From Antedon mediterranea (Eukaryota > Echinodermata > Crinoidea > Comatulida > Antedonidae), in the NCBI RefSeq assembly GCF_964355755.1, contig NC_092672.1, positions 13,760,501-13,824,500 of the forward strand: a DNA stretch of 64,000 nucleotides, given 5' to 3'. The notes under the pieces are model-generated. The model did no database searches. It saw only the letters and a program-made list of their open reading frames with translations, and had not been told where the DNA came from. Each line of letters begins with the position of its first letter. Position 1 is the first letter of the stretch. Positions 1 to 12,175 of the stretch are shown one piece after another. A program made the translations under genes and the position numbers.

Positions 1-199
1 CACAAGCTTTAAAATGTTACTGATGAAGAAGATCAAATTATTAAAAATGTGATAATAGTGAAAATAGGCCCTAATATGATTTTATGGTGATGACATGAAA
101 TGTAAATAAAAGTGGTGTTTACACCACAAAGGAGGAAAAACCTCGGCCTAATGTGAACTACAAATTGTTGTCAAAAGTTATTTGTTTAAGGACATAGAA

Positions 200-700
200 A
201 GTCATTGGCATTGTTGGGTGGTCCCTATCAAACGTTCTGGCAGGAAGGTTCAATCGAAGTTGATTTTGGTTAGATATATTGTGGAATACGCGTCTCTTGA
301 TCCTTTGATCGAAGGCGTTTGATAGTTAATTTAAGGTTTTTTTTAACATTAAAAAGGTTTTGTTTCAAAGAAAATGTGTTGCGGTGGTTCCGCTGTTTTA
401 TGCTGAATCTTTTAGTCATGTCATGGTTAATGGGGCGGGGCGTGAGGCAATGCTGCCCTCTTTTTCCTGCTTTATGTTTTGTACATGAAGTCATGTTTGA
501 TTCAGGGTGCGAAGTTACCTGGTAGTCGGGGTAAAGAATGCAAGTTCATTCAGTATGCGGATGATTTGAGATGTGCGGTGTCGTCTTACTTTACTTCTGT
601 GTTAAAGGCGTTTGAAGTTGCGTCCGATTCGCGTTCTCATACACAAAGAATCTTGAATAAATTCGCGTTGCCAGTTCTATTTTATGTTGCGCCATAAATG
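200..700 (+). mobile_element. LINE reverse-transcriptase fragment, copy A
   Basis: Translated pieces in shifting frames give LVRYIVEYASLDPLIEG, GRGVRQCCPLSPALCF-type motif B (here CPLFPAL) and KECKFIQYADDLRCAVSS. The last includes the YADD catalytic box and the LPGS-x-GKECK lead-in seen in Tx1/L1-like non-LTR elements. Frameshifts and a stop separate the motifs, so it is dead. Confidence 0.7.
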
Positions 701-719
701 CATGATGGGAACGACTGAA

Positions 720-1490
720 TGAGGACGTGTACAAAACCAGCTCCGCTAAATATTTTCAACCAACACATTTTATAGTGATTCTACAATCTCACTGCTTCAG
801 TAAGTCCATTTTACTTGCTTACTCACGTTCTACATCATTTTCCTGTTACTTATGGGGCCGAAACGAAATAAAGTTCCCTGAACCCACAGCAGCTGAGTCA
901 ACGATCAGCTCAAATCTCCCGCTACAGAAACATACCTTATACGGTCAGGAGCTGTGTGAGCTAAGCAAAGAGATCCGTGCCGGTATATCGAAGATTATGA
1001 TCAATCATGAAAAAATATTCGATCGTATGCTTAATATTGAACCACTCAGCAATGCAAGTGGTTGCATTGCTAAATGCAGCCACTGAAGATAATTCAGCAA
1101 AGGTGAAAAAAAGCAAGAATGTCAGGTATGGAGTCTGCTCTGAAACAAAAGGATGAAATATTGCATTGCTGGAAGCGGCATACTACGGTATTTCCGTAGC
1201 TTTAACCTTCGATTTGGAGGAATAGAGGAAACCGAAAATCAAAACCCATGGACAAACATTAAGGAGATATTTACTTCCGAATTTAATCTACCAAATATAG
1301 AAGCTGAAAATGCTCATAAGGTTGGAAAACGACGACAGCAAGCCACGGCATATCATCATTAATTTTATTTTTAGGCCTCAAAGACAGTTGGTATTGATGA
1401 AAGTCAAGGAACTGTTACAAGGTAAACAACACTTTATCATAGAAGACCTAACTGACGCAGATGTGAACAAGGCCAACAGCCATAAGTTGC
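720..1490 (+). mobile_element. L1/Tx1-type ORF1 remnant (copy A)
   Basis: Frames around 1190-1490 read NLRFGGIEETENQNPWTNI, AENAHKVGKRRQQ and LLQGKQHFIIEDLTDADV. These match the RNA-binding ORF1 protein pattern of L1/Tx1 LINEs (LRI-x-GIEE, H-x-VGK, FV-x-EDLT). The preceding stretch 727-1066, shared with copies B and C, may be its N-terminal coiled region. Several stops and frameshifts. Confidence 0.55.
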
Positions 1491-1665
1491 GTGCTAAAAC
1501 GCATAGTGATACCGGACCGACAGACAGACCAACAGACCGACCGACATAGTGAACTATAGAGTCGCGTCCACGCGACTAATAAACGTGAGCTAAAAACCAT
1601 CGTGGCCGATAGATAGATATAGAGATGGTAAGCGTCTTCAGTTCCAGAATGGTAACCTCTACGCT

Positions 1666-3382
1666 TCCCTGTCATAAAAGAACGACTCAACTGACACATT
1701 TTTTAAAAATCACCTTTTTTATCTTTTTTGGCTATTTAGGAAATAATACACCTTGTGGTAAATTCAGATATTCAAAATTGTAACTAGAAATATGAAATTT
1801 TAAAATCAAAATGCCACTCAATTGCAAGTGTGTGTTACTATTGTCACCAAAGACTAGCTCAACTGCAAATTCCATGAAAGACTCACACTGACAATGAAAG
1901 ACTCACTCAAGTGCACACAACAATGGTGTTTACTGGACAGCAATGCATTGCTATTTGTTAACAATCTTGAGAGTTATTTATTTGGGTATGTCACTAAAAT
2001 GGGAGAGAAATAACAACAATTTAATTAGTCACCTAAACTATCAAAGTTTTAAGTAAAGAATTTCAAATGCTTCCCAAATTTTAAATCATGTTTAATTTTG
2101 TTATCAGTCATACTAGCTTCTATATTTCACTTTCAGTTTTGTTAAAATTAAAACCGGTACTGTGTATCAAGAATTTGTGTTCAATTTCAAGAATACATAA
2201 TGTCAATTACTGGGGTTTTTTTTAATAGAGGGATAATTGATAAATTTCATAATGATGGTAAAATTGTAGAAGAAAACAAAGGCATAACCAAAGGCATGAG
2301 TAAGTTCATATCATTCTAACTATTAACTAAATGAAATATGTTATAAATTTGAAATATTTATTTGTGTTATTATGAATATAAATCACATTGATTTTAAATT
2401 TTAAAAAACTTTAATACCACAGTCTTTACATATTATAGTGAACAGAACAGTTTCTGATAAACAGTTGGTTAGAAGGTTGCGCGGATTGGTTAAGAAGGAG
2501 GCACATTCTGGAATGGTATCCCAACTGACAAAGTTGCAGATTTGACTGCCAGTCTAAATAATACAAATTACACAAAACAAAGTAATTAATGGAAATAGGC
2601 TGCTCTCTATTAAAGAAAAATAAATCTAATAGTATAATTAATAATCTATTAAAAGATGTATTCCTGTTCACATTATAATTAATGTATACTTTGGTTTAAT
2701 TACCATCACATTATGTACATACAGAGTATAAGCCTACTACAGAGTTAATTAATGGTGAGTTAGAAATAGCTGGCCCCTCATTATAAATTATTGAAAAAAT
2801 GTAATTATTATTATATCGTATTCTTGTTATATATAATTGATGTATACTTTGTAATTTTTGTAACATATTAAATTATTTACAGTAACTATTTTGCTTTAAG
2901 AACCCAACAACGCTAGGCCCCTCACACCTAGGCCTACTAAGCCTAGCCATACAGGCCAGAGTTGGGGTTTTAAATTTTGCTATTATATAAAAAGAAGTCT
3001 CTTGAACAAGGTTATAAAGTTAAATAAAGTATTTTGTATATATGTTTACATTAATTTAGTACCTATTTGAATTTAAGAAAAAAAGTTTGTAGTTGAGTGG
3101 ATTCTTCCATGACAAATGCAGTTGAGTTTCTTCTTCTTTCATGGTTTTCATGAGCGTGATTGACACAGAATGTCTTGAAAAACATTAAATCTGACATATC
3201 TAATAAAACATGGGGAAATCTTAAACAATGTTTACACAATAAAGAGGACTTATATAAGCTACTAAAAGGTATGACAACCAAATAATATAATCTACACAAA
3301 AGAAGAGCTAAAACCATATCACGTTTTGTGGATTATCTCAAAATTTTGCTTTATGCAGTTAAGTCGTTCTTTCATGACGGGG
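1666..3382. mobile_element. Possible DNA element with imperfect 27-bp terminal inverted repeats (copy A only)
   Basis: The sequence at 1666-1693 (CTGTCATAAAAGAACGACTC core) recurs inverted at 3356-3382 with about three mismatches. The interior is AT-rich and has no coding sequence I can recognise. It is absent from copies B and C, consistent with insertion or with deletion from them. Confidence 0.4.
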
Positions 3383-3879
3383 CAATTGGAAACTTTACTT
3401 CACTAAATGAAAAGATTATCTTTAGAGACCGACTTGGAGAACTACTTGATTTAGATAAGATTATCGTATAGATAAGAATTACACGATCACATTTATAATT
3501 CATTGGTTCCGTAATAATTAAAGATAGCTGGTTGATACACTATTCAGTTAGATTTATTCTTTAATCATTCAGATATATAACCATACATATTTTGGATGAA
3601 AGCATCACTGGACGAGACGTTGCGATGTTGCTAGACCATTTGATAAGTTTATAAGACACTCGGTATTAGGGTCAATCACATGGCAACCATGGACGATCAA
3701 ACCAAATAAAATGTATGTACTTTGAAACTGGACACACTTTCATGTCAGTCGACTTGTTTTAAACATCAGATATAACTCGGAATGAAAAAAGAATGACTAT
3801 GACAAGAAGATTTTTGTAATTGGTAATGATGCTGAGCGTGTAATTAAAATGTCTTACACATACTTTGTTAAATATAAAA

Positions 3880-4312
3880 ATAAGAATGCAACACGTGGAT
3901 AACCTTATAACACAAACCAAAGAAGTTTTATTCAAAACAGGAGAAGCAAAAATTTATTGGAAAACAGATTACATGGCCACTGAGTATACTTCAGGAGAAT
4001 TTCTCAAAGCAAAATTATGCAAGCAATAAGAGACAAAACATAAAACTCATTCATTAACATCTGAACAGGGAAGATCAAAATATAAGAAGCAATAGTTAAG
4101 CAATTGCTAACCAGGTACGGTTGGGTGCGATGTTATGGTAAGTCTAAAACGTGCCGTTGTTGTGGGGTCGTTGACCAGCTGGTTCAGGACTGATTGGGAA
4201 CGTGTTCGAAAGGTTACTCTCTTGGTCAAATTTACTTAGAATGTAAGAACAAAGTAGTCTGCTCTATTTGTTTTGAGGCTGGCTGGTCGATGGTGATGAG
4301 TATTGAAGAGAA
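3880..4312 (+). mobile_element. Retroelement gag-like zinc-knuckle remnant (copy A)
   Basis: Around 4105-4185 one frame reads RYGWVRCYGKSKTCRCCGVV, resembling the Y-x-GQP-x-TC-x-x-CG zinc knuckle of Tx1-type ORF1 proteins, then meets a stop. Little else is recognisable in 3383-4100. Confidence 0.35.
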
Positions 4313-4368
4313 GGATGTAGGCTATCTCAAAACTTCTAATAATGTAGTAGGTAGTGAAGTAAAGAAAA

Positions 4369-4571
4369 GGGAAGAAGACATGTTGTAGGGGAAGAAGACA
4401 TGTTGTAGGGGAAGAAGACATGTTGTAGGGGAAGAAGACATGTTTTAGGGGAAGAAGACATGTTGTAGGGGAAGAAGACATGTTGTAGGGGAAGAAGACA
4501 TGTTGTAGGGGAAGAAGACATGTTTTAGGGGAAGAAGACATGTTGTAGGGGAAGAAGACATGTTGTAGGGA
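4369..4571. repeat. 20-bp minisatellite, about 10 units
   Basis: The unit GGGAAGAAGACATGTTGTAG repeats about ten times with occasional TTTTAG variants. The same array occurs in copy C at 18873-19014 with about seven units. Confidence 0.95.
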
Positions 4572-7219
4572 CAGAAAGAGGATTACTTCAACTACCGTTC
4601 TAGTCTTCCTTTACTGACAAAGTTTGGGAGTGTCTTTGAAGACAGCCTAGATAGTGTCAATGGTGATTCTCAGAAGCAGCAAGTGCTCAGGAATCCTCGA
4701 ATTTTGTTTCGAATAGTTCTCCGAATGAAACTTATTTCACTCGGATGAAGATTGGATTTCTTATGGTGTGCCACACTCATGATAATATAGACCAGATATT
4801 TCATGCTTAACCAAATATTTTAACAAATATCGATCTTCGACACTTGACCATTCTTCAAAGAGTAGTTAAAACTCTCACAAAAAGCTAAGAATTAAATCAA
4901 CTTTTATTTCATATTTGATTTTCATAATAACTATACTTGAGCTGGAAGCTAGACTTTTTTTTTACTTATAGTTACGCAAATTATTCGTTAGAATTCCTAT
5001 TCTGTAAATATAACTGCGCATGCACATTCATCGCACGCTAGGATCGTAAAATTTGCATAATTCTAATTCAACATGACTGAAACTGTACTGGGAATGTAAT
5101 GTAGGCCTACAAATTATTTTGAAAACTGCCACTCATTATTATGGGTTGGGGTAATGGCTTAACACACATCTTAAACACATACTAAGAAGGGGGTTAGTTG
5201 GAAGGGGGATGGGTGGAGATACTAGATTTTTGAGGTAATAGAAGTGCAACTTCTGGAATTGTACTGGGAATAGTAACTAGGCCTACTAAAGATTCTGGTT
5301 CTAGACAGTGGTTTGGCCTAAGTTTTATAAAAAGAAAATATGTTGGCATACACGGCGTGCCGTAATAACTATACTTGAGCTGGAAGCTAGACTGTGTGTT
5401 TGTGCTAGAATTTAGTTCATCATAATAGGGCACTCGTTAGAATTCCTATTCTGTAAATATAACTGCGCATGCACATTAATCGCAAGCTATGATCGTGCAA
5501 TTTCCATAATTCATATTTATAGACTATATAGGGAGCTATGTCATATGAAGATTTTCATCCTAATTTTTACTCTTTGGCTGAATGGCTATAAACATTCATT
5601 TACGTCATTAGTTTCTTTTTTTCAGTTGATAGATTGTTTGCATGTATTGTATAAAAAAAATACGTCAGCTAGAATCCGCCGGTGACATGTTATGTAGTGC
5701 CCTCTACCAATTGTTATAGACCCCTTTTTTACTTGATCACTTTTTCCATTTCGCGAAATCAAATTATTGGACTTATCTACAAAAAGGATTCAAAAGGGAC
5801 GCGAAACTCATTGTGTTCCCTCTAATCCTATACATGCACATCAAGAAATATAGCCTACTTTTCGGATTGGTGCTGATGGGCAATGATAAGTTATATTTTA
5901 ATTAAATTATAATGTCAGTGAAAGTCAATTTTTTCATGTTTATATATTAATTAATACCTTCAATACAATTAAGTAGATTCCAACATTAATGAATTAACCA
6001 AATTCTTTTATAATGTAATAACTAATTATCTGGAGGTATCAGCCAATCAAATACAAGCCACGCCTGTTAATTAATGTAATACCGTTATAACTATCTGCCT
6101 TAAATGGTGTGAAATATTTTACACGGCAAACCTCTTGCCGATTCCGCACTAAGAGTATCGGTGTTACTTTAATCGGAATTGTAGCTGTTACTATTAACAT
6201 TGAAGGAAAAGGGACAGCAGATAAGACATTTTTAAGCTTAAGTACACAGTACTTCGTCTTGTGATCTTTTAGAGTTTTATTTTATGAACCGTAATTATTG
6301 TTCTCAAATCTCGCTGTCATGCAGAAAACAAGACTACACGTTTCCCTTTTTAGTAAATTTGAGTAATGATATATTCGCGACATATTCTCAAATAATATTT
6401 TTATGTAACGTACTATACATGGAATACGCTTTAAATGTTCCTATTGAGGACGAAATAAAGCGATTTAATTTGAAATCCCAGGACCGTACCAACCTTAGCC
6501 AGTTGTAGATTATAGCAAATAAAACCGTTATATCGCGGCGGATACTGCACGCTTTTCCTGTATTGATAATAAGAATCCTAGGCAATTTGGCCCAGATCGA
6601 GCCGATTGGACCGATTTCTGGAAGGAATTAAACAAAATCAAACATAAAATTATTATTCAAAAGACATGATAATTTGACTTATGTATTACTTTATGTAATT
6701 ATAAGGTGATGATACCAAATACAAGATTTATTCTGTTTTACAGAAAACACTATATTAAAGCACAAGTTCAACAACAATTAAGTATAAACTGTTATTACTG
6801 CAGTAATTGTACTGTCTAATCTGTTATTACTGCAGTAATTGTACTGTCTATAGTCATGTCGTTAGGATGTTCGTTAGAAATACAGTAATAATAAAACGGG
6901 TACCATCAAAACCATTGGAAAATGTCCTTAGGCCTCCAAAATCTTGTAATGGCATTGTTAATACAAATCCTTATATACAATATTAAACACGGTTATGTAA
7001 TAATTACAATTGATGATTTAGCAAAGAAACTTAATTGCAAAATTAATTTGTTTCATGAAAAAAGAGTTCCTTTCTATTTTTGGTTAAATTAACCCAATTT
7101 TTTGCTCATTTGTGTAGGCCTTGTTTAACATGTAGCCTACGTAGTTTGTTTTAATCTAGGCTGTTTATAGATATACCATTTATTTATTTAACGTTTATTT
7201 TATTTATTAAGGTGAAAAA
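4572..7219. other. Non-coding upstream sequence of GPCR copy 1
   Basis: No coding sequence is supported. From 4923 it is shared with copy B (13351-15663). It holds Helitron-like internal sequence (5070-5170; compare 52440-52560), a dispersed block around a GGCATACACGGCGTGCC hairpin (5340s; also 8870s, 13330s, 13770s, 17320s), and a 37-bp direct duplication at about 6785-6850. Confidence 0.5.
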
Positions 7220-8359
7220 ATGAACAAATCAACTTTTTACACCGATTCGAATATTGTGTATGAGTCGACGACTGATGTCATAGGAAAAGTTGAAAAGACC
7301 GATTGGGATGACGTAATCAAATCTTACTCCTATACAACTACAGATGAAATTGTTATCACAATATTTATGCCAATTGTTGTAATTATCGGTATTATTGGGA
7401 ATCTAATGACAATCACTGTAATAGTGAAACATCCTCGCATGCGCACATCAGTCAACGTGTATTTAGCCAACTTAGCGATTGCTGACGTTCTGTTTCTTTG
7501 CTTTGCTCCTGATCTGATATGGTCATCCTTTGCGCACAGTCCATTACACGATGTATTTGACATGGGCATCGGAGAGGGTATGCTATGGTTTTGCCACCTA
7601 AACATTTACATCGTGGACACTGCGTTGCAAGTTGAAAATTTCACAATCTTCTGGATGTCTGCTGAACGATATCTTGCAATTTGTCACCCTTTGAAATTTC
7701 GGAACAGTAAATTTGGAGAACGTTCGAGATCTTTACAAGTCTGCGTTATCATGTGGCTAATATCCTTAACATGGCAGGCCCGGAAATTTACTTGGATCTC
7801 TATAGTTTCATATGAATTCCCATGGCCTGATATGTACAACGGGGCTCCAAATTCAACGATAGTATGTACTTACTGTGGTGCGAACACCGACAGTTGTGAT
7901 TTTCAAAATGATCTTTTTGTGATCGATATTTATTTATCGTTTACCCTAATAACAATTGTAGTTGGTTTCTATACAATAATCCTGATTACACTCTAAAGAT
8001 CAACCTTTGCAACAGCCAATTCAACGGGTAATAAAGTAAGGTCAAAATCAGAAAAGAAGGTCTTTATGACGATCTTCCTAACTGTAACTATCTACATATT
8101 TTGTATGGCACCATTCTCAATCATGAACATAGTGAGTATCTACCATGGCATTGACCATAATGTTATATTTCTGCAGATTGTTAACATATTTCGTGTTGCA
8201 CTTTATACAAATTCGTCCGTTAATCCTTTCATATATAATGTTGTAAATGAAATGTTTAGGAAAGCATTTGTCGATGTTTTCTACAGACGACGAAAGAGCA
8301 AGAAGACGAGTGGAGTTACAGTGGTTTCACAGACAAACCCCGCCTACGTCAATGGATGA
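7220..8359 (+). pseudogene. Class A GPCR copy 1, interrupted by one nonsense codon
   Basis: An intronless frame of 379 codons shows a complete rhodopsin-type receptor. It has an N-terminus with N-glycosylation sites (NKST), TM1 with GN (IIGIIGNLMTITVIV), TM2 LANLAIADVLFLCF, a TM3 cysteine and the ERY box in SAERYLAICHPLKF, TM6 FCMAPF, and TM7 NPFIYN. The TAA at 7994-7996 replaces the AAA lysine codon seen in copy 2 and would remove TM6, TM7 and the tail. The frame is otherwise open to 8359. The ERYLAICHPLK and NPFIYN context resembles neuropeptide receptors of the TRH/neuromedin U type; the ligand is unknown. AATAAA follows at 8378. A sequencing error at 7994 is possible. Confidence 0.8.
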
Positions 8360-8377
8360 CCATTTCATATATTTGTT

Positions 8378-8383
8378 AATAAA
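8378..8383 (+). promoter_or_regulatory. Polyadenylation signal after GPCR copy 1
   Basis: An AATAAA hexamer lies 19 bases after the GPCR stop codon and is conserved in copy 2 at 16820-16825. Further AATAAA words occur downstream, so use is uncertain. Confidence 0.35.
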
Positions 8384-9289
8384 CTGTCAAGATATACATT
8401 ACTACAGTAGTAAATATTTTATTGCACCTTTTTCAGTTTCTACTCTATGTAGGCCTCAGCGCTTAGAGGTTTCACGACATTAGGCGTTATATGAATCCAT
8501 AATAAATTATATATTATAATTTAAACAATTTTATTTTGAGTAATAAAGTTTCATTTTTAAAATCACAGTGTTATTACGTATGTATTTCACGTGATACGAG
8601 TTACAACTTTCTTTTACCCGTTTCAATTCCTACTAGATATATTACAAACTGCATTGTACTCTGCCTGCTTCTTAACAAAATTCACACTTGAAAGAAAAGA
8701 GAGATTGAACATGAGCATGCTATGAGCAGTGCAGAATATATTTGGGATTTTATACTAACTTATTTTTTGTTTTTGGTGACTGAATAAATATTATTATTAC
8801 TATTTTCACCGCGCGGCTAGTTTAGGTTCTAGACGACGATTTGGTCTAATTTTCATAAAATAAAATATTTTGGCATACACGGCGTGCCATAACAACTATA
8901 CTTCAGCTGGAAGCTATTTTTTTCTATAGTTACGCAGTACGATTCGTTAGAATTTGTAAAGTTTGACTTTATATCTTGTTTAATGGTTTAGCGCCCTCTC
9001 TAGTTCTAGATAATAAGAGTTGGTCAGAGGTCATGTTGACCATGTGAATCTTTGAATTGGTGATTGATACGCACATCTTATGAGAATTCCCGTGAAATAC
9101 AACCTTAATGTAATGACAAAGATCAAGGCTGATCTGTAGGGCCTGACTCAGAGTCAATTGGAGGGAGCTCGAGTTAGGACGAGGGTGCGGTTTTTTGAGG
9201 AGGGAAAGAGATTGTCCGGGGCAGTGAATACATTTTTGAGGACATTTATAAGAATCTGTTTGAAATGAGTGAGGATCTTTTTGCAGAGA
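8384..9289. other. 3' flank of GPCR copy 1, repeats only
   Basis: This matches 16826-17682. It includes another copy of the GGCATACACGGCGTGCC block near 8870. I see no gene. Confidence 0.5.
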
Positions 9290-9450
9290 ATCAAGATGTT
9301 TTCTCGATTCGTAGTTTGTGTTTACAAGTCGATTTTTGAAAAGAGGCACTTGTCGTCATCTCAAAAAGGTGGGCTTATTTAAGTTGTTCCCGAAAGGTTG
9401 GGATTGTCTGGATCCCGAAAATCGCAGCCCAATAACTATGCTTAATGTAT
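9290..9450 (+). mobile_element. LINE reverse-transcriptase finger fragment
   Basis: One frame reads KSIFEKRHLSSSQKGGLI and then, with decay, PERLGLSGSRKSQPNNYA, matching the LINE stretch FEKG-x-LP-x-SQ-x-x-G-x-I...NWRPI. It precedes the RT remnant of copy B. Confidence 0.5.
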
Positions 9451-9583
9451 TTATAAGGATATTATATTATTATTATATAATATTTATATAATATTATTAT
9501 GTTATAGCGATGTTTGAAAACAAAAAGGTAAACGTTGCAGTTATTTGTGCGTTAACTTCTTAAACTTCTATTGTGAAAGTGTA

Positions 9584-9655
9584 GTATCGAACAAGGCCAA
9601 CAGCCATTAAGTCGCGTGCTACAATGCATAGTGATACCGGACCGACAGACAGACC

Positions 9656-9710
<55 letters not shown>

Positions 9711-10390
9711 CGACCGACCGACATAGTGAACTATACTGACCGAAATTACTGAACATGTTTAAAAATGTTGAAATGTTTAAAAACATTTATATTTTTTTAA
9801 TTTACACGTGCGTAGCCTGTCACTTTTGATGTGCTCGTATAACGTAATTTCGAGTTGAAAAGTAAGTCAAGAAAACAGAAATCGGGCAAAAAGAGTGCGC
9901 AATAACATTTAACGCATGTTAAATGCGTTAAAATTGCACTCATGGCAATTTTTTAAACGCTTAAAATTGCCTGAAACGTACTCTTATTTCATAGAAAATA
10001 AATTTTGAAAATTTTAAGCGCGCGTACGCATGCGTCACATGCGCTACGCACGTAATTGTATTGCCATATGATGATTTAAGCCCTGAAATTTATGAGTACC
10101 AATTTTTATTTAATTGTGATTCATGGTTGTGAAGATATGATTACAAACGTGATTTCGTTAAATCGTGCGTAGACCGCGTAATTTTTTATTGCGCACCGTG
10201 AAAACATAACCACATCGAATCCTGGCCATAAGGAATATACTGTGAAAAATTGACCTAGCTAGATTAAACTGATATTAAGATAAGGTCAGAAAGCGATAAA
10301 ACGCATAGTGATACCGGACCGACAGACCGACAGACCGACAGACCGACCGACCAACATAGTGAACTATAGAGTCGCTTCCACGCGACTAAA
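9584..10390 (+). repeat. Dispersed repeat with (GACA)n/(CGAC)n cores
   Basis: A long (GACA)n tract at about 9640-9715 sits in a CGAC-type element (9584-9735). From about 9800 the sequence matches 24838-25355, starting CACGTGCGTAGC. It ends with a second CGAC-type core and the hairpin terminus GTCGCTTCCACGCGAC at 10297-10388. Confidence 0.7.
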
Positions 10391-10649
10391 AATATAAAAA
10401 AAAATTATGAAAACATGAGGTAATATGAAATACAAAGTGAATTCACAAGCTTTAAAATGTTACTGATGAAGAAGATCAAATTAAAAATGTGATAATAGTG
10501 AAAATAATATGATTTTATGGTGATGACATGAAATGTGAATAAAAGTGGTGTTTACACCACAAAGGAGGAAAAACCTCGGCCTAATGTGAACTACAAATTG
10601 TTGGCAAAAGTTATTTGTTTAAGGACATAGAAAGTCATTGGCATTGTTG

Positions 10650-11137
10650 GGTGGTCCCTATCAAACGTTCTGGCAGGAAGGTTCAATCGAAGTTGATTTT
10701 GGTTAGATATATTGTGGAATACGCGTCTCTTGATCCTTTGATCGAAGGCGTTTGATAGTTAATTTAAGGTTTTTTTTAACATTAAAAAGGTTTTGTTTCA
10801 AAGAAAATGTGTTGTGGTGGTTCCGCTGTTTTATGCTGAATCTTTTAGTCATGTCATGGTTAATGGGGCGGGGCGTGAGGCAATGCTGCCCTCTTTCTCC
10901 TGCTTTATGTTTTGTACATGAAGTCAGGTTTGATTCAGGGTGCGAAGTTACCTGGTAGTCGGGGTAAAGAATGCAAGTTCATTCAGTATGCGGATGATTT
11001 GAGATGTGCGGTGTCGTCTTACTTTACTTCTGTGTTAAAGGCGTTTGAAGTTGCGTCCGATTCGCGTTCTCATACACAAAGAATCTTGAATAAATTCGCG
11101 TTGCCAGTTCTATTTTATGTTGCGCCATAAATGCATG
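10650..11137 (+). mobile_element. LINE reverse-transcriptase fragment, copy B
   Basis: Same remnant as at 200-700, with RQCCPLSPAL and FIQYADDL in different frames. Its upstream RT part (GHLSSSQK-like) lies at 9290-9450, separated by about 1.2 kb of inserted repeat. Confidence 0.7.
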
Positions 11138-11493
11138 ATGGGAACGACTGAATGAGGACGTGTACAAAACCAGCTCCGCTAAATATTTTCAACCAACACA
11201 TTTTATAGTGATTCTACAATCTCACTGCTTCAGTAAGTCCATTTTACTTGCTTACTCACGTTCTACATCATTTTCCTGTTACTTATGGGGCCGAAACGAA
11301 ATAAAGCTCCCTGAACCCACAGCAGCTGAGTCAACGATCAGCTCAAATCTCCCGCTACAGAAGAAACATATATATATATACGGTCAGGAGCTGTGTGAGC
11401 TAAGCAAAGAGATCCGTGCCGGTATATCGAAGATTATGATCAATCATGAAAAAATATTCGATCGTATGCTTAATATTGAACCACTCAGCAATT

Positions 11494-12175
11494 CTAGACG
11501 TTTATTTTCCTTGTGCATTTTGAAGAAAGCTGGAATCTTAATTAATGATTTGTTGACTGTTTATATGGCTTATATAAGACCTATTTTAGAATAATGCTGC
11601 CGCTGTTTGTCATGGCGCTATCACTAAGGATATGTCCAAGTCTATTGAAAAGGTACAAAAGAGAGCATTGCGAATCATGCTAGGTAACAACTATTTGTGC
11701 TATGATCATGCATTGTCTGTTACCGGTTTACCTACTCTTGTTGAGAGAAGAAACAAACTAAACTGGCGTTGTCTTTCGGAGAAGGCTTATTAAAATCCGA
11801 GGTGTTTAGAGAAATACTTCCCCACTCTTCATAAGCCAGCTCGGTCTCTCAGATTCAACCGCTTTCTAGAAGTACCTCATTGTAAAATCAGCAGACTTAG
11901 GTCGTCTCCAGTTCCCACCATGGTGGATATAATTAATAGGCACCACTAGCTCTTTTTTAGATATGTAATAAGTGTATGTTTTAAGGTTTTTTATTCATGT
12001 ATGTTTTTTTAATTTTATGGTACGATATCTAATTTTAATAAGATGTTTCTATTTTTATAGCAATTTTAACTAATTTTTATTTATTTGTAATACAATTCAT
12101 TTCAGTCCTTGACTGTCGTTTTGTAATATATTTTTATATACCGAATAAAATAAAATAAAATAAAATAAAACAATT
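11494..12175 (+). mobile_element. 5'-truncated non-LTR element end (copy B)
   Basis: Translation gives LKKAGILINDLLTVYMAYIR, VQKRALRIMLG and SSPVPTMVDIIN across frameshifts. These match the C-terminal end of a LINE RT protein. A closely similar end (KIQKRVCKIVLG, TSPVPFMVELLNKL) is read from 53095-54011. It terminates in (AAAAT)n at about 12145-12173. Confidence 0.7.

Noticed and set aside
4236-4541. Frame with repeated MSSSPTTCLLPLQHVFFPYN
   Set aside because: It is an antisense reading of the 20-bp minisatellite.
6284-6585. Overlapping short frames upstream of the GPCR (also 14726-15028)
   Set aside because: The duplicate copy does not preserve the frames (indels shift them) and no motifs are visible.
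9640-9720. Regularly spaced GACA units considered as a CRISPR-like array
   Set aside because: It is a plain microsatellite without spacers, in a eukaryotic genome.
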